Below, piece after piece: positions 17,005 to 25,861 of a stretch of DNA of 40,250 nucleotides. The stretch is from DATNPH01 sp036703315 (lineage in GTDB: Bacteria > Cyanobacteriota > Cyanobacteriia > Cyanobacteriales > Coleofasciculaceae). The stretch covers positions 1 to 40,250 of the forward strand of contig DATNPH010000023.1 in NCBI GenBank assembly GCA_036703315.1. Direction: 5' to 3'. A model generated the notes under the pieces. The model saw only the letters and a program-made list of their open reading frames with translations. It ran no database searches and was not told the DNA's origin. The first letter of the stretch is position 1. Every line of letters begins with the position of its first letter. A program made the position numbers and the translations under genes.

Positions 17005-17199
17005 GTGCTGCAAAAGGGCTATGAATCATTAGATATTAGATTTGTAGACTGCCCTCACTGCTTAAAACAGCACGACAGGGACATGAATGCAGCAGTAAAT
17101 ATAAAAAACGAAGGTTTGCGACTTTTGGCGTTGGGAACCAGCGCTGCTGCCCTTGGAGGGAACGTAAGACCGAAGACATCAGACGTAAAAAATCCATGA
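17005..17199 (+). pseudogene. tnpB: TnpB (IS200/IS605 OrfB) C-terminal remnant
   Basis: About 60 codons match the extreme C-terminus of TnpB, the RNA-guided nuclease of IS200/IS605 elements: SLDIRFVDCPHCLKQHDRD followed by MNAAVNIKNEGLRLL and GNVRPKT. The HDRDxNAA motif contains the last RuvC acidic residue, and CPHC is half of the zinc finger. Everything upstream (transposon helix domain, the first RuvC motifs, the first Cys pair) is missing. The GTG at 17005 is simply the first possible start and need not be real. The right end of the element follows at 17200-17269. Confidence 0.85.
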
Positions 17200-17269
17200 T
17201 GCCAGAGGCAGTTCCCACTGAATTGGGAAGCCTACACCTACTGCGCTAGCAGAGGTGTAGGTAGTTCAC
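17200..17269 (+). mobile_element. IS200/IS605 right end with subterminal hairpins
   Basis: TTCCCA (17212-17217) pairs with TGGGAA (17224-17229). Then CCTACACCT (17231-17239), a bulged A, and CTGC (17241-17244) pair with GCAG (17249-17252) and AGGTGTAGG (17253-17261). The block ends GTAGTTCAC (17261-17269). This double hairpin ending in TTCAC is the typical right end of cyanobacterial IS605-type elements, recognised by the TnpA transposase and, in TnpB systems, forming the 3' scaffold of the guide RNA. It appears structurally intact though tnpB is destroyed. Confidence 0.75.
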
Positions 17270-17322
17270 TGCACAGCTTAAGCACCTGACGAGGGAGTCA
17301 TCCAATTTTTTTGTTTAGCATG

Positions 17323-17350
17323 GTAGGGGTGCAAGGACTTGCGCTCCTAC
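17323..17350. repeat. REP-like palindrome
   Basis: GTAGGGGTGCAAG at 17323-17335 is mirrored by TTGCGCTCCTAC ending at 17350, an inverted repeat with two mismatched positions. The related sequence ending GGGATGCTCCC (17371-17381) follows, a combination common in filamentous cyanobacteria. It lies in the gap between the insertion-sequence remnant and the HAD phosphatase gene. Confidence 0.55.
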
Positions 17351-17427
17351 AGAGGTACATTTGCAAAAACGGGATGCTCCCCCTGACGAAAATGATGTAA
17401 TGTGGATAACCGTTTGTGTAGCCTAAA

Positions 17428-18255
17428 GTGACTCATCTAAATTCAAAAGCAATCACTTCAAACTATGTTGCCATTGTGGTTTTCGATATTGATGGCGTCA
17501 TTCGAGATGTTGGTGGCTCTTATCGACGGGCAATTGCAGATACAGTGGAGCATTTCACTGGTGGACTCTACCGCCCTTCTTCGGTAGAGATCGATCGCCT
17601 GAAATCAGAAGGCGTCTGGAATAACGATTGGGAAGCTTCACAGGAGCTAATTTACCGATTCTATGAGTCTCAGGGTCATAGTCGAGTGCAATTTGCTCTC
17701 GACTATGACACCCTCGTTGCCTTTTTTCAGTCACGATACCGAGGCGTTGACCCTGAAAATTGGACAGGATATATCTGTACAGAACCGTTACTCTTACAAC
17801 CTAGCTATCTAGAGAGTTTGACAGACGCACGGATTCTCTGGGGTTTTTTCAGTGGTGCCACAAGGGATGAAGCTAACTATGCACTCATAAAACGCCTTGG
17901 TTTAGCGACGCCAGTACTCATTGCAATGGAAGATGCTCCTGGTAAGCCCGACCCTACGGGTCTGTTGGCGACGGTAGAACAGCTAGAGCAACCGTATCGA
18001 ATTGATGTTGAGATGCCAGTCATCTATGTGGGAGACACTGTTGCTGACATGTACACGGTTGAAAGGGCGAGAACGCTTCAGCCCGAACGGGTTTGGATTG
18101 GCGTTGGCATTCTACCGCCCCACGTTCAGGAGACGCCAGAACGCCGTGAGGCTTATGAGGAGATTCTTAAACAAGCTGGTGCAATTAGGGTTTTCAATAA
18201 TGTCCAACAGTTGACTCCGGTAGAGATTCAGCAATTTGTAATCCCTCATTTTTAG
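17428..18255 (+). CDS. HAD-superfamily hydrolase (subfamily IA, cyanobacterial type)
   Basis: The 275-residue protein is a haloacid-dehalogenase-fold phosphatase. Motif I is FDIDGVIRD (about 19-27, with the nucleophile Asp and the acid/base Asp two residues later); motif II is FFSGATRDE (about 140-148), motif III is the Lys in GKPDPTG (about 172-178), and motif IV is YVGDTVADM (about 200-208). The helical cap lies between motifs I and II. Length and motifs fit the HAD-IA group annotated as TIGR01548, whose substrate is unknown. The start is GTG at 17428. Confidence 0.85.
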   Translation: MTHLNSKAITSNYVAIVVFDIDGVIRDVGGSYRRAIADTVEHFTGGLYRPSSVEIDRLKSEGVWNNDWEASQELIYRFYESQGHSRVQFALDYDTLVAFFQSRYRGVDPENWTGYICTEPLLLQPSYLESLTDARILWGFFSGATRDEANYALIKRLGLATPVLIAMEDAPGKPDPTGLLATVEQLEQPYRIDVEMPVIYVGDTVADMYTVERARTLQPERVWIGVGILPPHVQETPERREAYEEILKQAGAIRVFNNVQQLTPVEIQQFVIPHF

Positions 18256-18380
18256 GGGAGGTTGGAGGGATCTTCACAGATATTGCAGCACTAACTGTAA
18301 CTGTGTTGGTTTTGGAGTACGTTTAGTCTGTGCTCAATTTTTGAAGAAAAGGAAAGATCAATAGGTAGCATTTTGACTTC

Positions 18381-18410
18381 AAGCCCCCGAACCTTCAGGC
18401 TGAGGGGCTT
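18381..18410. terminator. Convergent terminator hairpin
   Basis: AAGCCCC (18381-18387) pairs with GGGGCTT (18404-18410) around a 16-base loop that can itself fold (CCTTCAGG). It lies between the end of the HAD gene (+) and the end of the CheA-like gene (-), so it may serve both; the T-runs are weak. Confidence 0.55.
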
Positions 18411-18431
18411 TACAGGCTCTTGCTTTACTCC

Positions 18432-21400
18432 TCAAGCATTACTGCTGGCGCTAAATAGTACCTCACCTTTAATCATCCGCTGAGCGGCATCCAGCAGAAC
18501 TTCTTCCAAATAGGGCTTGGTGAAATAGCCCCTAGCTCCCAGTTGAGACGCCATTTGCCGATGTCGGTCAGCACCGCGAGAGGTAAGCATAGCGATCGGC
18601 AGATGGGAGAGATTGTCGTCTTTCTGAAGCCGAGACAACAGCTCTAGACCGTCCATTCTCGGCATTTCAATATCACAGAAGACAAGGTCACAAGGTAGAC
18701 CCGATCGCAGTTTTTCCCAGGCTTCCTGACCATCACGGGCTTGTTCGACTCGATAACCCGATTTACTAAAGGTCATAGAGAGCAGTTCACGCACAGTAAT
18801 CGAGTCATCCACAATCAGAACCATGGGTTCCGTCTTCGCCTCTGGTGCCTCGTCTGGAATAGGAGCAGATGTTTCCTCCCTTGCCCAGAGGGTGACACCA
18901 CCATCTTTCCGAATCCGCCCCATCGCTAAGTCAATCAGTTCCAGGACATCAGCTATAGGCATAATCCGACCATCTCCTAAGACGGTTGCTCCGGCGACGC
19001 CTACTGGCTTCGGCGCTGGACCTTCGAGTTGCTTAATTACAATTTCCTGCTCACCCAGGACTTGATCGACCTGAATCGCAATGAAGTTACCGGCACTGCG
19101 CAACACCACGATAGAAATCAAGTCGTCTTCCCGTTTGCCGCCGTAGACCGTACCCCGACTCAGGTGACGATTGTACGTCAGTAGCTCAGAGAGAGGTTGG
19201 AACGGTAGTAGCGTATCACGCCAGTGGATACAGGTTTGACCCTCTGAATTGATCTGAACGCGATCGCTGGCTATATCCATCATGTCTTCCACACCATCCA
19301 TCGGGAAAGCAAGGCGGGCGCGATCGCTCAGGCAACAGAGCGCTTTACCAATACTTAGGGTTAAGGGCAGACGAATCGTAAAGGTTGTGCCTTTGCCTAA
19401 AATCGAGTCAATGTGAATTGAGCCACGAATTTCATACAAACTGGTACGTACCACATCCATCCCAACGCCGCGACCTGCGTATTCGTCCTCTTTGTCCTTA
19501 GTGGTAAAACCAGGGCGGAAAAGAAAGTCGTACAACTCCAAATTAGTCAGGTTTTTCGCCTCAGCTGGGCTGATGAGTCTCTGCTGGATCGCCTTTTTCC
19601 TCACTCGTTCAGGGTCAATACCTGCCCCATCATCAGAGATGGCAATCACTGTTTGGTTCCCTTGATGGAAAGCTCGGAGGGTAATTTTACCAATCGGTGG
19701 TTTTCCAGCCGCTTTACGTACCTCTGGTGACTCAATTCCGTGAGTCAGGGCATTGTTGACCAAGTGGGTCATCGGGTCATAGAGCAGTTCAAGGATCATC
19801 TTGTCGATCAAGGTTTCTCGACCCTCAACGTTCAACTGAGCTTCTTTGCGTAACTTCAGGGAAATTTCCCGCACGGCACGGCGCAGACGGTCAGCTGTCT
19901 GGTCAAAAGGCACCATGCGCGATCGCGTCAGTCCTTCTTGCAGCTGAGTCGTTATCTGCCGCAGCATCCGCGCCACCTGATCAGTTTCATCCACCAAAAA
20001 CTCGATATCAGCGGCTGACTCCCGAACTCGCACAATCAGCTCGATCATCTCTTGGGAGAGTAAATGGAAACCCGTGAATCGATCCATTTCCAAGGGATCG
20101 TATTCTACACCTGACGAATGACTCTGGTGTGATGAATCCTCCGAATGGAGTGTAGAGCGATAACCATGCCGACTAGCCAAAAGAGAGCTTTCCAGGAGAC
20201 TTCGCTCATACAAATCCTGCATCCTCGCACCCACATCGCTAAGGGCTAATACCTGGTGCGATAAATTATCTAGGAATTGCCGCAGGCGTTCTTGATCTTG
20301 CTCCAGGCTGTTACGGTTGACTACCAGTTCTCCCACTAAGTTGCTGAGACTATCGAGGTGCTTAATCGGTACCCGCATCGTCTGCTCGAACAGCCTAGTT
20401 TGGCGTGTTTGACGAATGGGAGGGCGAGTGGCTCCCTGATTAGGCGTAGCTATTGGTGGACCACCTATCGCCTTATCCGCCTGCTCCAGCAGTTTCTCCA
20501 AGTCTTCTCCCAACCCGTCTTCAACGATGTCTGCATCAACAGCCGTGCTCTTGACAGGCGCTGGAGGTTGTTCAGCGGCAGCAGGAATCTGTTCACCTAG
20601 GAGAGCTTCGAGGTCATCAAACACATCAATGTCTGAGGATGCCAAGCTAGCAGTAGGAACCGCAGCCGACGCGCCTAACGACGTTATCGCTTGGGTACCA
20701 GCCAGCATTGCCTCCAAATCATCAAACTCAGAGTTTTGCAAATTTGACACCGATAGCTCCTCTGGAGCCGTATCTAACTCAGTATCAAATAAATCTTCTA
20801 GATTTTCTGTTGTCTGTTCAGCCTCTGCTCCTTCCCAATCCAGCAAAGCGTCTGCTGCTCCATCAGATGACTCTAGCTCCCACAGGGACGGTGTCTCAGT
20901 GTCAAATAAGTTCTCCTCTAAATTATCAAGGGCATCTATGTCGGATGACGTTTCGCTTCCCAACAGCGCGTCTAAATCCGACATGGGTAAACTGGCTTCC
21001 TCAACGTTAGAGGCAGCACTATCATAGGCAGGTTTGGGAGACTCCTCAGACAGTTCCCAGTCAAACATCGGGGCTGGGGCTTCTGTTGTTGCTTCCTCAA
21101 TCCCCAAGTCCCACGCTGGTGAGGACTGTTCGTTGGCAAACAAATCCTCTTCAAAATTCAGAGCATCCGCCTCAATCAGTGGCAAGTCTAAAGCATCTGT
21201 ATCTACTGACGTTTCGCCACCCAACAGCGCGGCTAAATCCTCCGCTTCTGCTTCGGGAGCTGATGTTTGTATCGCTACCTCTGTGCTATCTGCATCACTT
21301 GTTGCAGAAGTCCCAAACATAGAAAACTCTAAGTCCAGGGAGCGATCGCTAGCAGAGGTCTCGGTCGCTTCTGAATCGGTATCAAAAAAGTCATTGAAGG

Positions 21401-24125
21401 CATCTAAATCGACTATCTCCGACTCTTCTAAAGAATCTAGAGAGTCTAGGTTAAACTCATCGAACGTTAGGGCTTCTGTATCTGCTGTTACTTCAAATAA
21501 ATCGTCTGAGACTTCTAAATTAGAGGCAACATCGCCGGGCGCTTCGAGTGATGGCGTTAGTGAAGCCGCTGCCAAGGAACTAGCAGTAGCGGCGTTAGAA
21601 TCCTCTGGGAGTATCTCATCCCCAAACAAATCCTCTACATCCCCATCACTCGGTTCATCAAAATCAAAGAAATTGGTTGATGGAGTCTGATCTAAATCCA
21701 AATCAAGGTCAGATGTTGACGCTGTGGCTGGTAGCTCTGCTAGTTCCTGAGATTCCAGGTTTATCCCCGCCAAATCGATATCTTGCGAAGCAAAGTTCAG
21801 CTCATCCCAATCCAAAAGCGACTCGTCTTGCGCCGTTTCCTCAAATGAACTGGACAAATCCCAAGGAGCGATCGCTTCACTATCCGTTTCGCTTTCTGCT
21901 ATTGGGGCAACCGTAGGTGTATCCATGAAATCCCAGTCTAAGTTGCTAGCTCCAGTATCCAGGGCATTTTCACCCTCTTCCTCCAAGCTCAATGCCGATA
22001 GTCCGTTATCAGGATAATTCAGCGCGTCTAGGGATAAAACGTCTTCTTGTGACTCATCCAATGCCAAGTCATCAAAGTCAAAATCAGTTTCTTTGTCGTC
22101 AATTAATAGTTCATCACTAGGCGCTAAACGTCCCTCAGGAATCGAGACATCAGAAATTTCCAGGAAATCGCCCAAGTCCAACTCTGAGCCGACAAAGGCA
22201 GCTTCGTCTAAGCGGCTCTCCTCATTACTCCAGTCATCCTGTTCTAAGGCAAATGAGTCTTCAAAGACGAACGAGCCATTCTCGTCTCCTATAAACCCTT
22301 CGCTCAAAAAGTCTCGACCGTTTGCTAAAAAGTCGAGTTCCTCCGCCATTGGCATAGCCAACAGGTCATCGCCCCGTTGCTGTAGTTCCGCTAGTGTGTC
22401 GGCATCTAAATCAGTCGATTCATTTGTATCAGAGCTGTCTTCGTCAAAAAAGCTGTCACCAAACAAATTAGTTATCTCATCCGCATTGGTGCTTGGAGTA
22501 GCGAGTGGTTCTGGGCTATCAGCCTCAAACAGCAAGTCTGAAAAGTCAGATGTTCGTAAACTCTCTAAAGCGGCGCTATTGGTTGTGCTTGGTGTTGTTT
22601 TCGGGTGAGGCTCATCAAAGAGTGAGTCTGTTGACTCTTGGGAGGAAAAAATACCATCTTCTGGGGTATCATCGCCAAACCAACCCATCAAGTCATCGCT
22701 AGTGGTTGCCCCTGATGTTGGCATGTCCACGCCATCAATATCATTAATGAAGTCAGAAAAATCGCTTTGGTTGTCCAAACTGAATGAATTTTCTGATTTT
22801 TGTGAAAAGGGTTTGTCATCCAAGCTGATAATTTCCTCCTCTTGCCAGGTTTGATCGAGATCAGGCGTTTGACCTTCAAAGATATCTGCCAGACTGTTGA
22901 GTTCTGCCACGCCAACTTCTGGATCGCTGAAGTCGGTAAGTCGGGAGGCAATGTTTGTCGAGTCGAACTGAAGCTCCATTGCAGAGCTTTGGAACTCAGA
23001 AGTAAGGCTTGGGATAGGGGAATCTAGCTCAGTGACAAGTTCTTCTTGTCTCCGGGTTTGTGAGTTCAACTCCTCTGTGTCATGTTGGATGTGGAGGTGT
23101 GGGTTGTGAACGGGATTAGTCGCTGAGGTAACATCGGCAGCCGCATTGTCACTTGCCTTCATCGGCTCGTAGTCTGTGAATTCTGCCTCGAAATCCGTAT
23201 CGTCTGTCAGGAGGCTTTCTTGATCTTGGAGATCAAAAGCTGTTATCTCTTCAAAAAAGGCAGGCGCTGGTACTAGGGCTTGGAGTTGTTCACTGGGAGT
23301 AATTTCAACCGAGCGGTTGGCTAGGACTAATTCCTGAGCTTGTTTGATTTCCTTGATGACTAGGCTAGCTAGTTGACGATAGGAATTTTGGGAATAAGCG
23401 ATCACTGCCTTAGATGTTTCTAGCAACTCGCCCCAACCCGGCAAGTCCAATTGTTCACCAAGCTTAGCCAGTCGATCACAATGAGTTTGCAACGTTTGAC
23501 GGTGTTCCGGAGAGTCCTGCTGCTTAAACAGCTGCAACATCTCACGCAGCTCAATGAGGACATCTCTTTTAAAGGTTGCTGGCAGCACTGTTGTGTTTTC
23601 TTGGGTAAGCTGAGTTGTTTGTAATAGCGGTGCTGTTTCTTCGAGTTCTCGAACTTTTGTTGCCCTAGGCGCTTCAGCTGTGACAACGGTAGAACTTTCT
23701 GCTTGCTTGACCAGTTCTTTTAGATGAGTGTTGAGTTCCTCAAAAACCGGCTCAGCCTCTGACATAATCTTAGTAGCAACTTCCTCAGTCAGACCAAACG
23801 GACCTTGAAGTTGTTCGATGAGGGCTTCAAGGGTATCAAATACTCGTAAAAACAGGGATTCTAGCTGACCGTCTGGCTTTACTGGTGACTCTTGAAGGAC
23901 TTTGAAGCAGTCTTCGAGGCGATGAGCTGTGTGCTGAATGCTATTGAGCCCCAACATGGCTGCTCCACCTTTAACGGAATGAGCAGCACGGAAGACTTCA
24001 TTCAACATCTCAGTGTCTTCCATGGTGCTTTGCAGACTTAGCAAACCTTGCTCAATAGTATTGAGGTGGTCTTTTGCCTCCTCAATGAAGTAGCCCATGA
24101 TTCGCTGTTGTTGTTCCGGCTGCAT
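18432..24125 (-). CDS. CheA-type hybrid histidine kinase (Hpt-linker-HATPase-CheW-REC)
   Basis: A 1897-residue chemotaxis-type kinase. The N-terminal Hpt domain has the phospho-acceptor H49 in AAHSVKGGAAMLG. A helical region (about 165-300) follows, then about 900 residues rich in Asp, Glu, Ser and Leu with no recognisable fold. The dimerisation domain starts near 1250 (MRVPIKHLDSLSNLVGELVV), the HATPase has its N-box NNALTHGIE (about 1461) and GRGVGMDVVRT (about 1552), then comes a CheW-like domain (about 1590-1740) and a C-terminal receiver (1767-1890) with phospho-acceptor D1818 in FCDIEMPRMDG. Cyanobacterial relatives control phototaxis, type IV pilus motility or hormogonium development. 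CheW, CheY and receptor genes usually stand beside such kinases; none is seen here, so the pathway cannot be named. Confidence 0.93.
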   Translation of the reverse strand: MQPEQQQRIMGYFIEEAKDHLNTIEQGLLSLQSTMEDTEMLNEVFRAAHSVKGGAAMLGLNSIQHTAHRLEDCFKVLQESPVKPDGQLESLFLRVFDTLEALIEQLQGPFGLTEEVATKIMSEAEPVFEELNTHLKELVKQAESSTVVTAEAPRATKVRELEETAPLLQTTQLTQENTTVLPATFKRDVLIELREMLQLFKQQDSPEHRQTLQTHCDRLAKLGEQLDLPGWGELLETSKAVIAYSQNSYRQLASLVIKEIKQAQELVLANRSVEITPSEQLQALVPAPAFFEEITAFDLQDQESLLTDDTDFEAEFTDYEPMKASDNAAADVTSATNPVHNPHLHIQHDTEELNSQTRRQEELVTELDSPIPSLTSEFQSSAMELQFDSTNIASRLTDFSDPEVGVAELNSLADIFEGQTPDLDQTWQEEEIISLDDKPFSQKSENSFSLDNQSDFSDFINDIDGVDMPTSGATTSDDLMGWFGDDTPEDGIFSSQESTDSLFDEPHPKTTPSTTNSAALESLRTSDFSDLLFEADSPEPLATPSTNADEITNLFGDSFFDEDSSDTNESTDLDADTLAELQQRGDDLLAMPMAEELDFLANGRDFLSEGFIGDENGSFVFEDSFALEQDDWSNEESRLDEAAFVGSELDLGDFLEISDVSIPEGRLAPSDELLIDDKETDFDFDDLALDESQEDVLSLDALNYPDNGLSALSLEEEGENALDTGASNLDWDFMDTPTVAPIAESETDSEAIAPWDLSSSFEETAQDESLLDWDELNFASQDIDLAGINLESQELAELPATASTSDLDLDLDQTPSTNFFDFDEPSDGDVEDLFGDEILPEDSNAATASSLAAASLTPSLEAPGDVASNLEVSDDLFEVTADTEALTFDEFNLDSLDSLEESEIVDLDAFNDFFDTDSEATETSASDRSLDLEFSMFGTSATSDADSTEVAIQTSAPEAEAEDLAALLGGETSVDTDALDLPLIEADALNFEEDLFANEQSSPAWDLGIEEATTEAPAPMFDWELSEESPKPAYDSAASNVEEASLPMSDLDALLGSETSSDIDALDNLEENLFDTETPSLWELESSDGAADALLDWEGAEAEQTTENLEDLFDTELDTAPEELSVSNLQNSEFDDLEAMLAGTQAITSLGASAAVPTASLASSDIDVFDDLEALLGEQIPAAAEQPPAPVKSTAVDADIVEDGLGEDLEKLLEQADKAIGGPPIATPNQGATRPPIRQTRQTRLFEQTMRVPIKHLDSLSNLVGELVVNRNSLEQDQERLRQFLDNLSHQVLALSDVGARMQDLYERSLLESSLLASRHGYRSTLHSEDSSHQSHSSGVEYDPLEMDRFTGFHLLSQEMIELIVRVRESAADIEFLVDETDQVARMLRQITTQLQEGLTRSRMVPFDQTADRLRRAVREISLKLRKEAQLNVEGRETLIDKMILELLYDPMTHLVNNALTHGIESPEVRKAAGKPPIGKITLRAFHQGNQTVIAISDDGAGIDPERVRKKAIQQRLISPAEAKNLTNLELYDFLFRPGFTTKDKEDEYAGRGVGMDVVRTSLYEIRGSIHIDSILGKGTTFTIRLPLTLSIGKALCCLSDRARLAFPMDGVEDMMDIASDRVQINSEGQTCIHWRDTLLPFQPLSELLTYNRHLSRGTVYGGKREDDLISIVVLRSAGNFIAIQVDQVLGEQEIVIKQLEGPAPKPVGVAGATVLGDGRIMPIADVLELIDLAMGRIRKDGGVTLWAREETSAPIPDEAPEAKTEPMVLIVDDSITVRELLSMTFSKSGYRVEQARDGQEAWEKLRSGLPCDLVFCDIEMPRMDGLELLSRLQKDDNLSHLPIAMLTSRGADRHRQMASQLGARGYFTKPYLEEVLLDAAQRMIKGEVLFSASSNA

Positions 24126-24530
24126 AGCAATGTCCTTAAAACAGTTTTGAGTAATCTAGAGGTACTTGCCCCTTTGTCTGAGACTGAGCACTGAAGTGTG
24201 GCATTAACTTCAACGGCTCCTAACTCATCCTGAAAATCTTGTTTTTTAAACCTATCCTATAAGAGTGCATTAAAAACTCCCTCCTAGCTGGCTAGGGTGA
24301 GGTCGTTAACGAGAGGGATGAACAAGGAGTACCAACCCCTAACCCCTCTAATGAGGAATCCCCCTTTTTACTCAAGGTGGGTGCGATTTAACGCGTATCA
24401 CTATTTAATTAACTATAGATAGCTATCAATGTAGCCAATATCTTCAAAATCGACACAAATATCTGTAGTGAATTGCCTACTTTTGACAGGTTGGCAATCC
24501 TTATAGGTTCACTTGTACGCCCATTAAAAA
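24126..24530. other. Intergenic region between CheA-like gene and tRNA
   Basis: No gene was found in these 405 bases. CCTAGC (24283-24288) and GCTAGG (24291-24296) form a short hairpin, and 24330-24370 holds a fragment of the C-rich repeat type (ACCCCTAACCCCTC) found elsewhere in the window. The promoter of the CheA-like gene is expected in the part next to 24125. Confidence 0.5.
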
Positions 24531-24603
24531 TGGAGCTAAGCGGATTCGAACCGCTGACCCCCTCAATGCCATTGAGGTGCTCTACCAACTGAGCTATAAC
24601 CCC
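24531..24603 (-). tRNA. trnA-GGC: tRNA-Ala (anticodon GGC)
   Basis: The reverse complement folds into a complete cloverleaf of 73 bases. The acceptor stem starts GGGGTTA and pairs with TAGCTCC, including the G3-U70 wobble that is the main alanine identity element. The D arm is GCTCAGTTGGTAGAGC, the anticodon stem-loop CCTCA-ATGGCAT-TGAGG with GGC at the anticodon, and the T arm AGCGGTTCGAATCCGCT. CCA is not encoded. Confidence 0.96.
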
Positions 24604-24679
24604 GTACAGCTTTTCTATAATGCCTTAGATTATAAGGTTTCGTCAAGTCTCACGCCTAGGCGTTGAACAGACTAGGCAA

Positions 24680-24871
24680 TTAAGCCAGATGAGTAATATA
24701 ACCTACGTAGCTGTTCATTAGAAAATAAACCACTAACATGGCAGCGGCTGACAGCGCGACTAGTGTACCAGCTAGCATCAGCGAGAATTCTTGGGTATCG
24801 AAGGCTTCCTGCATCAGATGCAGCGACCAAGCGACCAAAGCAACATCAAATATTAAAATAGCTATCAACAT
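24680..24871 (-). CDS. Small two-helix membrane protein
   Basis: The 63-residue product consists of two hydrophobic segments (about 1-18 and 29-52) joined by a polar loop (LMQEAFDTQEF), with a short tail ending NSYVGYITHLA. I do not recognise the family. The start ATG at 24871 has no obvious Shine-Dalgarno sequence, which is common in cyanobacteria. It sits between tRNA-Ala and hisF on the same strand as both. Its size and hydrophobicity suggest a thylakoid or plasma-membrane subunit or assembly factor, but nothing in the sequence shows which. Confidence 0.65.
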   Translation of the reverse strand: MLIAILIFDVALVAWSLHLMQEAFDTQEFSLMLAGTLVALSAAAMLVVYFLMNSYVGYITHLA

Positions 24872-24989
24872 AGTTTACGAAATGTAACAGCGAATCTATT
24901 CTAGCAACCGCTAGACCGGTGTACACAACTCAACTATGTATTACACAATTGCAAAACTCGATAATTTCGCAAGAAATAACTAATACGTA

Positions 24990-25760
24990 TTACAGCAACC
25001 GCACGGGGACTTGATGTTCTACCAGATAAGTTTTGATTTGTGATACCGTGAGTTGCCCGTAATGCAGGAGAGACGCGAGAAGAGCGGCTTCGGCTTTCCC
25101 TTCAGTAAGCGCTTCATGAATATGAGCACACTTTCCTGCGCCACCGGAGGCAATGACGGGAATTTGCACTTGTTCGGCTATAGTGCGCGTCAGCTCCAAG
25201 TCGTATCCAGCTTGAGTTCCATCAGCGTCCATGCTGGTAATTAGCAGTTCCCCTGCACCGCGTTGCTCGACTTCTTTTGCCCAAAGGATGGCGTCTTTAC
25301 CCGTGTTTTCTCGTCCACCTCGCACGTAGACATCCCAACCGGGGTTGGATGGATCTTGGCGGCGTCTGGCATCAATGGCAATGACGATACACTGATTTCC
25401 GAAGCGATCGCTGGCTTGATTGATAAAGTCTGGATTACGTACTACAGCTGAATTCAAACTGACTTTATCGGCTCCAGCTCGTAACAGTAGTTTAATCATT
25501 TCTAAGGATTGAATACCACCACCTACTGTCAAGGGTATAAATACTTGTTCTGCCGTGCGGTATACTACGTCGATAATAATGTCCCGGTCTTCATGGGTGG
25601 CGGTGATATCCAGAAACACTAGTTCATCAGCTCCCGCATCGTTATAGGCTTGTGCTAGTTCCACCGGGTCACCAGCATCCTGAAGATTAACGAAATTAAC
25701 ACCTTTAACAACCCGCCCAGCTTTCACATCCAGGCAAGGTAAGATTCGTTTAGCAAGCAT
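24990..25760 (-). CDS. hisF: Imidazole glycerol phosphate synthase, cyclase subunit HisF
   Basis: HisF uses ammonia from the HisH glutaminase to convert PRFAR into imidazole glycerol phosphate and AICAR in histidine synthesis. It is a TIM barrel with phosphate-binding motifs TVGGGI and VIASGGAG. The start is placed at ATG 25760 (256 residues), giving the family N-terminus MLAKRILPCLDV and putting the catalytic aspartates exactly at D11 and D130. A longer frame from 25787 would add nine residues made of a short AATGAACAATGA repeat. No other his genes are adjacent. It is divergent from ruvB. Confidence 0.96.
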   Translation of the reverse strand: MLAKRILPCLDVKAGRVVKGVNFVNLQDAGDPVELAQAYNDAGADELVFLDITATHEDRDIIIDVVYRTAEQVFIPLTVGGGIQSLEMIKLLLRAGADKVSLNSAVVRNPDFINQASDRFGNQCIVIAIDARRRQDPSNPGWDVYVRGGRENTGKDAILWAKEVEQRGAGELLITSMDADGTQAGYDLELTRTIAEQVQIPVIASGGAGKCAHIHEALTEGKAEAALLASLLHYGQLTVSQIKTYLVEHQVPVRLL

Positions 25761-25861
25761 AAGCTTTGGTGATTGCTCATTGTTCATTGTTCATTAGACA
25801 AGATTTTGGGAACTCGAAAGCAAAATTCCCATGCCCCATTCCCTAATCCCTATTCCTGATC

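Noticed and set aside
20527..22608. Several long open frames on the + strand opposite the CheA-like gene
   Set aside because: They are serine-rich mirror images of the acidic linker coding region, explained by its biased codons.
25761..25787. Nine-residue longer start for hisF
   Set aside because: The extra codons are a short AATGAAC-type repeat, and only the shorter start puts catalytic residues at D11 and D130.
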